DNA of 64,000 nucleotides from Streptomyces fuscichromogenes (GTDB lineage: Bacteria > Actinomycetota > Actinomycetes > Streptomycetales > Streptomycetaceae). The notes under the pieces were generated by a model. That model saw only the letters and a list, made by a program, of their open reading frames with translations. It did not search any database and had not been told where the DNA came from. Within the stretch, counting starts at the first letter, position 1, and each line of letters opens with the position of its first letter. This document shows, piece after piece, positions 35,940 through 44,984 of this stretch. The stretch spans positions 1 through 64,000 of the forward strand of contig NZ_BMML01000003.1 of NCBI RefSeq assembly GCF_014645815.1, read 5' to 3'. The translations under genes and the position numbers were made by a program.

Positions 35940-36826
35940 CGTCCCGCACGAGTGCCCTCGTCGACGCCGTCCCGCTGTACGACCGGCTCGACGACGTGAT
36001 CGTCCTCGACGCCACCGTGGACCGGCGTACCGCCCCCGACGGCGGCGGCAAGGTCTTCGTCAGCGGGCTCGGCCTGCACACCGAACGCCGGGTCCCGGGC
36101 GCTCACTTCGCCGACCTGGTCGCCGGCTTCTCCGACCCGGCCGCGCCCTTCCCCTTCACCTGCCCGTCCCCGTCCCGGATCGCCGCCCAGGCTCGCGGAC
36201 TCGGCATCCGCGAGGACTCCACGGTGGTCGTCTACGACCGGCTGACGGGAGCCTGGGCGGCGCGCCTGTGGTGGGTGCTGCGCGCCGCCGGTATCACCCG
36301 CGTGCACGTCCTCAACGGCGGCCTCACCGCCTGGGAGGCCGCCGGACTGCCCGTCACCGACGGCCGCGAGCCGGCCCCCGCCCCCGGGAACGTCGTCGCG
36401 CGCCCGGCCGCCGACGGCTTCGTGGACCTGGGGCGGATGAAGCGGATAGCCGACGGCAGCGACCCCACCCCGGCGGTCTGCGCCCTGCGCCGCTCCGAGT
36501 ACCTCGGCGCCCCCGACCAGCCCCGTTCCGGCCACATACCGCGCACGACGAGCCTGCCGTACGCCGACCTCCTCGGCCCCGGCAACACCCTCACGCGCGA
36601 GCGGACCGCACGTCTCGCCCGAGCCCACGGGATACGCGCGGGCGACGGCACGGTCCTGTACTGCGGCGGCGCGGTCAACGCGGCCGGACTCGCCCTGGCC
36701 CTGCACGAGATCGGCATCGACGACGTGTTCCTCTACGACGGCTCACTCGCGCAGTGGCGGGCCGACCCGGCCCTGCCACTGGTCGTCGGCCCGGGGGAGG
36801 ACGACGTCACGGTGGGGCGGGGCTGA
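35936..36826 (+). CDS. sulfurtransferase with two rhodanese domains
   Basis: 296 aa. An N-terminal inactive rhodanese domain (VIVLDATVDRRT...RVPGAHFADLVAGFSDPAAPFPFTCPSP...VVVYDRLTGAWAARLWWVLRAAGITRVHVLNGGLTAWEAAGLPV) is followed by a catalytic one with active-site loop C243-GGAVNAAG after GTVLYC. This is the 3-mercaptopyruvate/thiosulfate sulfurtransferase (SseA-like) arrangement, although the active loop differs from the usual CGSGVTA/CxxGxRA. It moves sulfane sulfur from thiosulfate or mercaptopyruvate to thiophilic acceptors. It is translationally coupled to the small upstream protein and followed by a strong hairpin terminator. Confidence 0.85.
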   Translation: MTSRTSALVDAVPLYDRLDDVIVLDATVDRRTAPDGGGKVFVSGLGLHTERRVPGAHFADLVAGFSDPAAPFPFTCPSPSRIAAQARGLGIREDSTVVVYDRLTGAWAARLWWVLRAAGITRVHVLNGGLTAWEAAGLPVTDGREPAPAPGNVVARPAADGFVDLGRMKRIADGSDPTPAVCALRRSEYLGAPDQPRSGHIPRTTSLPYADLLGPGNTLTRERTARLARAHGIRAGDGTVLYCGGAVNAAGLALALHEIGIDDVFLYDGSLAQWRADPALPLVVGPGEDDVTVGRG

Positions 36827-36853
36827 CCGCGGTCCGGGCATCGGGCATGATCC

Positions 36854-36887
36854 GGGGCGGCCCGCGATCCGTTTCGCGGGCCGCCCC
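36854..36887 (+). terminator. terminator hairpin after the rhodanese operon
   Basis: GGGGCGGCCCGCG (36854-36866) pairs perfectly with CGCGGGCCGCCCC (36875-36887) around an 8-nt loop, 28 bases after the rhodanese stop. There is no T-tract, as usual in high-GC actinomycetes. Confidence 0.7.
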
Positions 36888-36902
36888 GCGACGAGGCACC
36901 GG

Positions 36903-37148
36903 ATGAAGAGCACGAGGGACACGATCCACGACGAGCTACGGCACCGGCTCACCTCCGGCCGTTACCCGCAGGACGCCTCCCTGGTCCTGCTGGAGCGCGA
37001 CGGACTCCTGGTGGGCACCGAGGCGATCCGGGACGGGGACGCCGAGGCGGCCCGGCTGCGCGTGCTGGAACACCACGAGCACGACAGGGACACCCGCATC
37101 CGGCAGAAGGTGCGCCGGGACACCGGGGGCGGGCCCGCACCGGACTGA
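36903..37148 (+). CDS. small charged hypothetical protein
   Basis: 81 aa from an ATG 15 bases after the terminator hairpin, with only a weak GAGG ribosome site. Highly charged, predicted mostly helical: KSTRDTIHDELRHRLTSGRYPQDASLVLLERDGLLVGTEAIRDGDAEAARLRVLEHHEHDRDTRIRQK. The codon pattern is coding-like. No family is recognised. Proximity to the terminator means it needs its own promoter or read-through. Confidence 0.45.
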   Translation: MKSTRDTIHDELRHRLTSGRYPQDASLVLLERDGLLVGTEAIRDGDAEAARLRVLEHHEHDRDTRIRQKVRRDTGGGPAPD

Positions 37149-37322
37149 GGGCGTTCCGGGATCGTCCGAGTCGCCCCACGCGGGTTGCCGCATGCCCAGT
37201 CGTCCGGAAAGTGCGCCCTTGTGATGACGGGGCGGGACGGCGGACTCTGTCAGCAGGCACAGCGGAACGCGTACCGGACGTCGGATCCCCGACGGCCCTG
37301 AGGCGGCTCAGGAGGCTCCCGG

Positions 37323-38615
37323 ATGTCGGTTTCACCGGAGTGCGGCGTCGACGGCCCTGCCCTCACCGAACACCAGGCGGCGGCCCTGGTCGAGGGCATC
37401 TGCTTCAAGACCGGCCCGCCGCGCAGCGTCGGGGTCGAAGTGGAGTGGCTCGTCCACCGGGAGGGTGCGTCGCACGACTCCGTGGGCCGGGCGGACCTGG
37501 AGGCGGCCCACGCCGACCTGCGCACCCTGTCGCTGACGTCGGGGCTGAGCGTCGAGCCCGGCGGCCAGGTGGAGCTGAGCTCCCGGCCGGCCCCGTCGCT
37601 GACCCGGTGCGTCGCGGAGGTCTCCGCCGATCTGGCGGCCGTGCGCACCGCACTGCGCGGGCACGGCCTGACACTGGCCGGCATGGGGGTCGACCCCTGG
37701 CAGCGGCCTCGCCGGTTCCTGCGGGAACGGCGCTACGACGCCATGGAGGCCTGCCTCGACCGTACCGGCCCGGCGGGGCGGACCCTGATGTGCACCTCGG
37801 CCTCCGTCCAGGTCTGCCTCGACGCCGGACGGGAGGAACCCGGCGTGACGGGATTCGCCCGCCGCTGGTGGCTGGCGCACCACCTGGGCGCGGTCCTGGT
37901 CGCGGCGTTCGCGAACTCGCCCATGGCCGAAGGCCGCGCCACGGGCTGGCTGTCCACGCGGCAGCTGAAGTGGGCGGAACTCGACCCGGGCCGGGCCGGC
38001 GGGCCCTCCCTCGCCCCCGATCCGCGGCGCGCCTGGGTCCGGCGGGTCCTCGACGCACCGGTGATGTGCGTACGGCGGGACGGCCCCTGGGAGGTGCCGG
38101 ACGGCGTGAGCTTCCGCGAGTGGACCCGCTCGCACACCATGCGACCGCCGACCCACGCGGACCTCGACTACCACATCAGCACCCTGTTCCCGCCCGTCAG
38201 GCCGCGCGGACACCTGGAACTGCGCATGATCGACGCGCAGCCCGGCGACGACGGGTGGATCGTGCCGCTCGCGGTGGTCACGGCCCTGTTCGACGACCCG
38301 GGGGCCGCCGGGACCGCGCACCGGGCGGTGGCACCCCTCGCCGAGCGGGCCGCCGGGGCCCCGGCACCGCACAACCCGCTGTGGGCCGACGCGGCGCGCC
38401 GCGGACTGGCCGACCCGGAGCTGAAGCGCGCCGCCGTGACCTGCTTCGCCGCGGCGCTGGACGCCCTGCCCCGGCTGGGCGCGGGCACCGGGGTCACGGA
38501 CGCCGTCGCGGCCTACGCCGACCGCTACGTCCGCCGCGGCCGCTGCCCGGCCGACGACGTGCTCGCCTGGCACCACGACCGCGACGCCTCCGCACGGCGC
38601 CGGGCCCGGTGGTGA
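37323..38615 (+). CDS. egtA: glutamate-cysteine ligase, ergothioneine type EgtA
   Basis: 430 aa, the usual length. GCS2-type ATP-grasp-like ligase: GPPRSVGVEVEWLVH (Mg/ATP binding Glu residues), VEPGGQVELSSRPAPSL, RRYDAMEACLDRTGPAGRTLMCTSASVQVCLDAG, ANSPMAEGRATGWLSTRQLKWAELDPGR and the late GHLELRMIDAQPGDDGWIVPLAVV. It joins glutamate and cysteine to gamma-glutamylcysteine, the sulfur donor for EgtB in ergothioneine synthesis. In most Streptomyces it heads an egtABCD operon; here no egtB, egtC or egtD follows. Its position in a sulfur-rich neighbourhood is consistent with thiol metabolism. Confidence 0.88.
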   Translation: MSVSPECGVDGPALTEHQAAALVEGICFKTGPPRSVGVEVEWLVHREGASHDSVGRADLEAAHADLRTLSLTSGLSVEPGGQVELSSRPAPSLTRCVAEVSADLAAVRTALRGHGLTLAGMGVDPWQRPRRFLRERRYDAMEACLDRTGPAGRTLMCTSASVQVCLDAGREEPGVTGFARRWWLAHHLGAVLVAAFANSPMAEGRATGWLSTRQLKWAELDPGRAGGPSLAPDPRRAWVRRVLDAPVMCVRRDGPWEVPDGVSFREWTRSHTMRPPTHADLDYHISTLFPPVRPRGHLELRMIDAQPGDDGWIVPLAVVTALFDDPGAAGTAHRAVAPLAERAAGAPAPHNPLWADAARRGLADPELKRAAVTCFAAALDALPRLGAGTGVTDAVAAYADRYVRRGRCPADDVLAWHHDRDASARRRARW

Positions 38616-38810
38616 CCCGGACGGACGGCCCCCACCGCACCGACAGCGGACCACGCGGACACGCCGGCCCGGACCGCCGCCCGTCTCCGGCCCGGCCTGG
38701 CTCGGCCCCGGTGCGCCGGGACCCGTCGTCGTGACGGTCAGCTCGCCTCCTGCTGCTCGGTCACGGAGCGGTGACTGAGAGGGGCACGCAGGCCGAGGTG
38801 TTCGCGCAGG

Positions 38811-38858
38811 CTGGTGCTGGTGCTGGTGCTGGTGCTGGTGCTGGTGCTGGTGCTGGTG
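38811..38858. repeat. hexanucleotide microsatellite (CTGGTG)8
   Basis: Eight perfect tandem copies of CTGGTG. The minus strand would encode alternating His-Gln in one frame or Thr-Ser in another. It is prone to slippage in steps of six. Confidence 0.85.
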
Positions 38859-39225
38859 CGCTCGGTGCGGTGGACCCCGCGGGTCGGCCATCCGCCGGGC
38901 CCCGAAGGAGCCGTCGTTCTCGGCGACCACCGGGTCCTCCGTGAGCGGCCCGTCGGCGTCGCGGCCGGACAGGTCGATGCCCCGCAGTCCCCCCGGCGAC
39001 TCCGAGGTCGCGCCGAATGATGACCTCGGTTCACGCGTGTGCTGCGGCGGCGGCCTGCCCGGGCACACCTGGTGCTGCCCGACGTCCGGGCCCACGGAAC
39101 GTGCGTGTCGCCACACCGGCCGTACCGCGAAGGGCGGTTGCGCGGGCTGACGCGAGGTCAGGGAGCCGTCGACCGGCCGGAGTCAGGTGTCGTCCCGGCC
39201 ATCTCAGCTGTGTTCTTCCGACCCA

Positions 39226-39254
39226 TTGTGTTGGGCCTTGCGCGCCCCTACTGT
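39226..39254 (+). promoter_or_regulatory. GH35 promoter
   Basis: TTGTGT (39226-39231), 17-bp spacer, TACTGT (39249-39254), in a locally AT-richer stretch. The predicted leader to the GTG at 39310 is about 50 bases. Confidence 0.45.
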
Positions 39255-39309
39255 TCGACTTTGCCTGAGTCTGTTTGGTGTTGATTGCTCAGTCGGTCTG
39301 GAGGCCGCG

Positions 39310-42300
39310 GTGCGGAGTGATCGGATCGGTTCAGAGGCTGCGAGACCCGGTGGGCGCCGATGGTGGCGGCCCGTCCTCGCGGCGGCGGCGACCATAGCCC
39401 TGGCCGTGGGCATGGTGGCACCGGCCGCGGCGCGGGAGGCCGACGCGCAGGCGCCCGCCGCCGCGGCCACCGCCGTCCCGCAGACGCACACGGTGAGTCT
39501 GGACGGCTACTCCTTCCTCGTCGACGGCAGACGTACCTACCTGTGGTCCGGGGAGTTCCACTACTTCCGGCTGCCGAGCCAGGACCTGTGGCGTGACATC
39601 TTCCAGAAGATGAAGGCCGCCGGGTTCAACTCCACCTCGCTGTACTTCGACTGGGGATACCACTCGCCCAAGCCGGGTGTGTACGACTTCACCGGGGTCC
39701 GGGACGTCGACAAGCTCCTGGACATGGCCCAGGAGGCCGGCCTCTACGTCATCGCCCGCCCGGCGCCGTACATCAACGCCGAGGTGGACAGCGGCGGCCT
39801 GCCCGGCTGGCTGACCACCAAGGCCGGGAACAACCGCAGCGACGACCCGCGGTTCCTGAAGTACGCCGACGAATGGCTGACGCAGATCGACCGGATCATC
39901 GCCCGCCACCAACTCACCAACGGCACGGGGTCGGTGATCGCCTACCAGGTCGAGAACGAGTACTACAACGGTTCGGCCGCCGGCCGCTCCTACATGCAGC
40001 ACCTGGAGGACAAGGCCCGCGCCGACGGCATCACGGTACCGCTGACCGGCAACAACAACGGCACCTTCAACTCCGGTACCGGCGCCCTCGACGTCGACGG
40101 CCCGGACTCCTACCCGCAGGGCTTCGACTGCTCGAACCCCTCGAAGTGGAACGGCGTCCCCGACATCAGCTACGACCACCCCACCGGAAAGCCGCTGTAC
40201 TCACCGGAGTTCCAGGGCGGCGCCTTCGACCCCTGGGGCGGACCGGGCTACGACAAGTGCGCCCAGCTGATCAACGACCAGTTCGCCGACGTCTTCTACA
40301 AACAGAACATCGCCGTCGGCACCACCGCACAGAGCTTCTACATGACCTACGGCGGCACCAACTGGGGCTGGCTGGGCATGCCGGAGAACTACACGTCGTA
40401 CGACTACGGGGCCGCGATCCGCGAGACCCGCCAGCTCGACCCGAAGTACTACGAGGACAAGCTGATCGGGTACTTCACCCAGGCCGTCGCCCCGCTGACC
40501 AAGACCGAGGCGATCAGGGCCACCCCGCCGGACGACTCCGCGGTCGTCGACACCGCGCGGATGAACCCCGACACCAGGACCCAGTTCCACGTCCTGCGGC
40601 ACGGCAACTCCACGTCCACCGCGGTCGACAAGACCCATATCTCGCTGGACTTCCACGCCCAGCCGGCCGCGGACACCACCTACAGCTGGGACGATCCCGA
40701 CTCCGCGCTCCAGTACGCCGGTTCGTGGTCGCACGTGGCCAACACCAGCTACACCGGCGGCGACTACAAGCACACCGAGTCGTTCTCGAACAAGGCCGGT
40801 GACTCGCTCACCGTCCCCTTCGACGGCACCGCGATCCGCTGGATCGGCTCGAAGACGAACAACCACGGCTACGCCGACGTCTACCTCGACGGCACCAAGG
40901 AAGCCACGGTCGACGACTCGGGCAGCGAGAACCAGGCGGTGCTCTTCCAGAAGACCGGCCTGACGCCCGGATCGCACACCCTGAAGATCGTCGTCGACGG
41001 GAGCCACGGCTCGGGGTCGACGGACAACTACGTGGCCGTCGACGCCATCGACGTACCGACGGGCGACTCCGCCACGCAGCCGACCTACCCGGTCGTGCCC
41101 CAGCAGCCCGGTACCGCGATCACCCTCGACGGCCGCGACTCGCACGTGATCGTGGCGAACTACCGGCTCGGTGAGAGCCAGTTGCAGTACTCCACGTCGG
41201 AGATCATGACCGACGCGACGATCGGGGACCGGGACGTCGCCGTGCTCTACGGAGACCAGGGCAGCGACGGCGAGACCGTCCTGCGCTACGCCACCGAGCC
41301 CACCGTGACCGCCACCGGCGGCACCGTCACGACCACCTGGGACGCGGCCACCGGCGATCTGCGCCTGAACTACGGCCACCAGGGCCTGATCCGCATCAGC
41401 ATCAGCGGCGACGGACAGCGCCCGCTCCTGCTGCTCGTCGGCGACAAGGCCACGGCCAGGACCTTCTGGCGCCAGGACACGGCCACCGGCCCGGTCCTCG
41501 TCCGCGGCACCCACCTGCTGCGCACGGCGACCAGCCTGGACGGCGGCCGCACCGTCGCCCTCACCGGTGACAACGCCGACGACAAGAACTTCGAGGTCTT
41601 CACCGCCGCCGACCGCGTCACCTGGAACGGCAGAACGGTGCGCACCCAGGCCACCGGCACCGCGAGCCGCACCGGGACGATCCCGGTGGCCGCCCCGGTC
41701 CAGCTGCCGGCACTCACCAACTGGAAGCACGCCGAGGAGTCCCCCGAGTCGGCCCCCGGCTTCGACGACTCCAGCTGGCAGGTGGCCGACAGAACGACCA
41801 CCAACAGCGTCTCCGGCACCAACTCGCTGCCTGTGCTCTACGCCGACGACTACGGCTTCCACACCGGCAACACCTGGTACCGCGGCCGCTTCCGCGCCAC
41901 CGGCAAGGAGACCGGCGTCCACCTGGTCTCGGACTCCGGCGGAGACGCGCAGGCGTTCTCGGCCTGGCTCAACGGCACCTTCCTGGGCAGCTCCACCACC
42001 GGCAGCGCCGACTTCACCTTCCCCGCCGGTGCGGTGAACCCCACCGGTGACAACGTCATCTCCGTGCTCACCGTGAACATGGGGCACGAGGAGGACTACA
42101 ACTCCACCAACGGCAACAAGACGGCCCGGGGCCTGACCAGCGCCTCCCTCGTCGGCGCTCCGCTGACCTCCGTCACCTGGCGGGTGCAGGGCGTACGCGG
42201 CGGCGAGGACCTCCAGGACACGGTGCGCGGCCCGCTCTCCACGGGCGGCCTGTACGGCGAGCGGGCCGGCTGGTCCCTGCCGGGCTACCCGGACCGGAAC

Positions 42301-43485
42301 TGGGACCAGGTGTCCCTGCCGGCCACCGACACCCGCCCCGGCGTCTCCTGGTACCGCACCGACGCCGACCTCGACCTGCCGCACGGCCAGGACACCTCGA
42401 TCGGGCTGACGTTCACCGACGACCCGTCCCGCAAGTACCGCGCCACGATCTTCGTGAACGGCTGGCAGGTCGGCAACTACGTCAACTACCTCGGCCCGCA
42501 GCACACCTTCCCCGTGCCCAACGGCATCCTCGACACCAACGGGCACAACAGCATCGCCATCGCCGTGTGGAACCTGGACGGCAGCACCGGCGGCCTCGGC
42601 AAGGTCTCCCTCACCGACTACGGCAGCTACGCCTCCTCCCTGCGCGTCGCGCAGAACGACAGTCCCCGCTACGACCCCGTGAAGTACGCGATGCCGAAGC
42701 GCCCGGGAGCGGACGTCACCCTGGACGTGCCGGACACCGCGCAGGCCGCGCAGGCCTTCACGGCCGAGGCGACGGTACGGGTGCCGAAGGACCGGGCGTC
42801 CGTCTCCCGCCTGACCGCCTCGCTCGCCGCACCCGACGGCTGGAGCGTGACCGCCACCGGTCCGACGTCGGTCAAGCGGGTGCGTCCCGGCGGATCGGCC
42901 ACCTTCACCTGGAAGGTCCAGCCACCGGACGGGACCCTGCCGTCCGCCTCGGCCCTCACCGCGACGGTGGCGTACGTACAGAGCGGACGGCAGGCCACCG
43001 GCGGTGACGAGCGCATCGTCGGCGGCATCCCGCCGGCTCCGCCGTCCGGCGAGAGCGCGGTGAGCGACCTGCCGTTCCTGTCCGCCACCAACGGATGGGG
43101 CCCGGTGGAACGCGACACCAGTGTCGGCGAACAGGCGGCCGGGGACGGCCGTCCGATCACCATCGCCGGCGTCGGGTACGCCAAGGGCCTCGGCACCAAC
43201 TCGGTCAGCGACGTCCAGCTCTACCTCGCCGGGCGCTGCTCGCGGCTGACGGCGCAGGTCGGTGTCGACGACGAGACGGGTGGCTCGGGCACCGTGACGT
43301 TCTCCGTGATCGCCGACGGCAAGACCCTGGTGACCACGCCGACGATCCGCAGCAAACAGGCCGCGGTACCCGTCGACGTCGACGTCAGCGGCGCCCAGGT
43401 CCTCGACCTCAGGGTCGGCGACGCGGGCGACGGCAACGGCAACGACCACGGTGACTGGGCTGTGCCGAAACTGACCTGCGGCTAG
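39310..43485 (+). CDS. secreted multidomain beta-galactosidase, GH35
   Basis: 1391 aa. The GTG at 39310 is chosen over upstream starts because GGAGG lies 7 bases before it and an export signal follows (RRWWRPVLAAAATIALAVGMVAPAAA). The GH35 TIM barrel starts at about residue 60: LWSGEFHYFRLPSQDLWRDIFQKMKAAGFN, acid/base Glu E217 in YQVENEY, nucleophile E300 in YSPEFQGG. A jelly-roll module (about 460-590, SWDDPDSALQYAGSWSH...DVYLDGTKEATVDDSG) is followed by the BetaGal accessory domains and a C-terminal NPCBM-type carbohydrate-binding domain (LSATNGWGPVERDTSVGEQ...GVGYAKGLGTNSVSDV). It removes terminal beta-galactose from extracellular glycans. It is probably monocistronic. Confidence 0.92.
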   Translation: MRSDRIGSEAARPGGRRWWRPVLAAAATIALAVGMVAPAAAREADAQAPAAAATAVPQTHTVSLDGYSFLVDGRRTYLWSGEFHYFRLPSQDLWRDIFQKMKAAGFNSTSLYFDWGYHSPKPGVYDFTGVRDVDKLLDMAQEAGLYVIARPAPYINAEVDSGGLPGWLTTKAGNNRSDDPRFLKYADEWLTQIDRIIARHQLTNGTGSVIAYQVENEYYNGSAAGRSYMQHLEDKARADGITVPLTGNNNGTFNSGTGALDVDGPDSYPQGFDCSNPSKWNGVPDISYDHPTGKPLYSPEFQGGAFDPWGGPGYDKCAQLINDQFADVFYKQNIAVGTTAQSFYMTYGGTNWGWLGMPENYTSYDYGAAIRETRQLDPKYYEDKLIGYFTQAVAPLTKTEAIRATPPDDSAVVDTARMNPDTRTQFHVLRHGNSTSTAVDKTHISLDFHAQPAADTTYSWDDPDSALQYAGSWSHVANTSYTGGDYKHTESFSNKAGDSLTVPFDGTAIRWIGSKTNNHGYADVYLDGTKEATVDDSGSENQAVLFQKTGLTPGSHTLKIVVDGSHGSGSTDNYVAVDAIDVPTGDSATQPTYPVVPQQPGTAITLDGRDSHVIVANYRLGESQLQYSTSEIMTDATIGDRDVAVLYGDQGSDGETVLRYATEPTVTATGGTVTTTWDAATGDLRLNYGHQGLIRISISGDGQRPLLLLVGDKATARTFWRQDTATGPVLVRGTHLLRTATSLDGGRTVALTGDNADDKNFEVFTAADRVTWNGRTVRTQATGTASRTGTIPVAAPVQLPALTNWKHAEESPESAPGFDDSSWQVADRTTTNSVSGTNSLPVLYADDYGFHTGNTWYRGRFRATGKETGVHLVSDSGGDAQAFSAWLNGTFLGSSTTGSADFTFPAGAVNPTGDNVISVLTVNMGHEEDYNSTNGNKTARGLTSASLVGAPLTSVTWRVQGVRGGEDLQDTVRGPLSTGGLYGERAGWSLPGYPDRNWDQVSLPATDTRPGVSWYRTDADLDLPHGQDTSIGLTFTDDPSRKYRATIFVNGWQVGNYVNYLGPQHTFPVPNGILDTNGHNSIAIAVWNLDGSTGGLGKVSLTDYGSYASSLRVAQNDSPRYDPVKYAMPKRPGADVTLDVPDTAQAAQAFTAEATVRVPKDRASVSRLTASLAAPDGWSVTATGPTSVKRVRPGGSATFTWKVQPPDGTLPSASALTATVAYVQSGRQATGGDERIVGGIPPAPPSGESAVSDLPFLSATNGWGPVERDTSVGEQAAGDGRPITIAGVGYAKGLGTNSVSDVQLYLAGRCSRLTAQVGVDDETGGSGTVTFSVIADGKTLVTTPTIRSKQAAVPVDVDVSGAQVLDLRVGDAGDGNGNDHGDWAVPKLTCG

Positions 43486-43897
43486 CGAAGTGGCGGCCTC
43501 CAGCGCAGTGTTCGCGGGCTCGGGGGCACTTGCCCGTGTCCGTTCTCCTGGCCGGGCCGACCGTTTCGGAAGGGAGCCGACGCCCGGACGGCAGTGCACC
43601 GCGAAGGTGCGATGCCGACCGGGTGGTGGCGAGCGGGGGCGGGCGGAGGCCCGGCGGCGGCTTCCGCCCGCGACCGTCCCGCTCGACGGACCTCGTTGAG
43701 CACTGCCCTGACCAGCCGTTCTTCCTTCCATGCTGTACCCCGGGGCCGGCGAACCCCGGGGTGCGGGACGATGCCGGCGAGCTCGCTCCTCCCGCCGACC
43801 GGGGCCGGCCGCGGCAGCGGTGGACGTGTCGCGCGGGGGAGGTCGGCAGGTACGGACACCCAAGGGGCGTGCGGTTCAAGGGAGGTACTGTGATCGA
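43486..43897. other. intergenic region between the GH35 and NlpC/P60 genes
   Basis: 412 bases. Apart from the hairpin at 43737-43762 I see no gene. I looked for the c-di-AMP (ydaO) riboswitch that precedes many actinomycete NlpC/P60 and rpf genes and did not find its conserved blocks. Confidence 0.4.
43737..43762. terminator. GC hairpin upstream of the NlpC/P60 gene
   Basis: ACCCCGGGG (43737-43745) pairs with CCCCGGGGT (43754-43762) around an 8-nt loop. Each arm is itself nearly palindromic, so it could also be an operator. It may act as the GH35 terminator, although it is 250 bases downstream of that stop. Confidence 0.35.
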
Positions 43898-44980
43898 GTG
43901 AACGTGTCGACTCGCGGCAGACGGCTGCGGAGCCGAGCCGCCACAGCAGCCTTCGTCTGCGCGATCGCCCTGTTATCCGGCCCGAGTTACGCAGCGCCGG
44001 GCGCACCCGGTCCGGGGGACGGCAAGTCGATCGAGGACATCCAGAACGAGTTGAACGGCCTCTACCGCCAGGCGGAGGTGGCCACCGAGGCGTACGACAC
44101 CGCCGATGTGAAGGCGGCCGAGCAGGAGAAGCGGCTGGCGTCGCTCCACAAGGACCTGGGCCGTACCGAGAACAGGCTGGACGATCTGCACGACCTCGCC
44201 GGCGCGGCCGCGCGCACGCAGTACCGCGGGGGCAATCTCGACTCCACCGGCATCCAGTTGCTGCTCGGCGACCACCCCGACCACGCCCTGGACGACGCGG
44301 CCCAGGCCCGCCAGGCCCTGCGCAACCTGGTCACGGTGTCCGAGATCCAGCAGACGGCCCGCGCGGAGCTGGACCGGCAGACCGACGCCGCCGCCGCGAA
44401 GCTGCGGGAGCTGAGGAGCACCCGCGCGGACAGGGCCGAGGCGAAGCGGAAGATCGAGAAGAAGATCGCCGAGGCCGAGCGGATCGAGGCCGGGCTCAAG
44501 AAGGAACAGACCCGCGAGCTGGCCCAGTTGGAGAAGGAGCAGGCGCAGGAGGCCAGGTCCAGGTGGACGGGCCCCGGTTCCGGCGGCACCTCGACCGGGA
44601 CCGGTTCGGGCGGCGGCCGGACGAAGGTGAGCGGAGCAGCGGGGAAGGCCGTCGACTTCGCGCTGGCGCAGATCGGCAAGCCCTACGTGTGGGGCGCCGC
44701 CGGCCCCTCGTCGTACGACTGCTCGGGACTGACCTCCGCGGCCTGGGCGGCGGCCGGGCACCCCATACCCCGTACCTCGCAGGCGCAGTGGCAGGGACTG
44801 ACCCGGGTCAGCCTGGACTCCGTGCGGCCCGGAGACCTGATCATCTACTACGACGCCACGCACGTGGGCATGTACATAGGGGACGGACAGATCGTGCACG
44901 CGCCGCGGCCCGGCCGCACGGTCACGACCGCCCCGGCCGCCTCCATGCCCATTCTCGGCGTCGTCCGACCCGGAGTCTGA
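43898..44980 (+). CDS. C40 family (NlpC/P60) cell-wall endopeptidase
   Basis: 360 aa from a GTG after AAGGGAGG. Signal peptide: RRLRSRAATAAFVCAIALLSGPSYA. A long coiled coil (about residues 45-215, e.g. EAYDTADVKAAEQEKRLASLHKDLGRTENRLDDL and AKRKIEKKIAEAERIEAGLKKEQTREL) is followed by a Gly/Ser/Thr linker and the catalytic domain: VDFALAQIGKPYVWGAAGPSSYDC-SGL with C275, H322 in ATHVGMYIG and a third polar residue in QIVHAP. It cleaves the D-Glu-DAP bond of peptidoglycan peptides outside the cell; the coiled coil is of the RipA/CwlO regulatory kind. It lies five bases from the next gene, so the two are co-expressed. Confidence 0.9.
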   Translation: MNVSTRGRRLRSRAATAAFVCAIALLSGPSYAAPGAPGPGDGKSIEDIQNELNGLYRQAEVATEAYDTADVKAAEQEKRLASLHKDLGRTENRLDDLHDLAGAAARTQYRGGNLDSTGIQLLLGDHPDHALDDAAQARQALRNLVTVSEIQQTARAELDRQTDAAAAKLRELRSTRADRAEAKRKIEKKIAEAERIEAGLKKEQTRELAQLEKEQAQEARSRWTGPGSGGTSTGTGSGGGRTKVSGAAGKAVDFALAQIGKPYVWGAAGPSSYDCSGLTSAAWAAAGHPIPRTSQAQWQGLTRVSLDSVRPGDLIIYYDATHVGMYIGDGQIVHAPRPGRTVTTAPAASMPILGVVRPGV

Positions 44981-44984
44981 GCGG

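Larger units (their letters stand above)
38616..39309. other. non-coding or unassignable region with a hexanucleotide repeat
   Basis: 694 bases between egtA and the GH35 gene. It includes the (CTGGTG)8 repeat and the GH35 promoter. On the minus strand, frames on either side of the repeat (LRGIDLSGRDADGPLTED upstream, LREHLGLRAPLSHRSVTEQQEAS downstream) look faintly protein-like but lie in different frames and have no convincing start. A decayed gene is possible but unproven. Confidence 0.4.

Noticed and set aside
38811..38858. Possible CRISPR or other array
   Set aside because: Units are 6 bp with no spacers; it is a simple microsatellite.
37332..39116. A 594-codon minus-strand frame with a His-Gln repeat, possibly a metal-binding protein
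   Set aside because: Most of it is antisense to egtA, and the His-Gln run is only the (CTGGTG)8 microsatellite read backwards. There is no plausible start or ribosome site near the repeat.
40201..43863. A 1220-codon open frame on the minus strand
   Set aside because: It lies wholly antisense to the GH35 gene, which has a signal peptide, catalytic residues and domains in order. Long antisense frames are a by-product of high GC third positions.
43486..43897. c-di-AMP (ydaO) riboswitch before the NlpC/P60 gene
   Set aside because: This riboswitch is common before such genes in Streptomyces, but its conserved sequence blocks could not be found on either strand.
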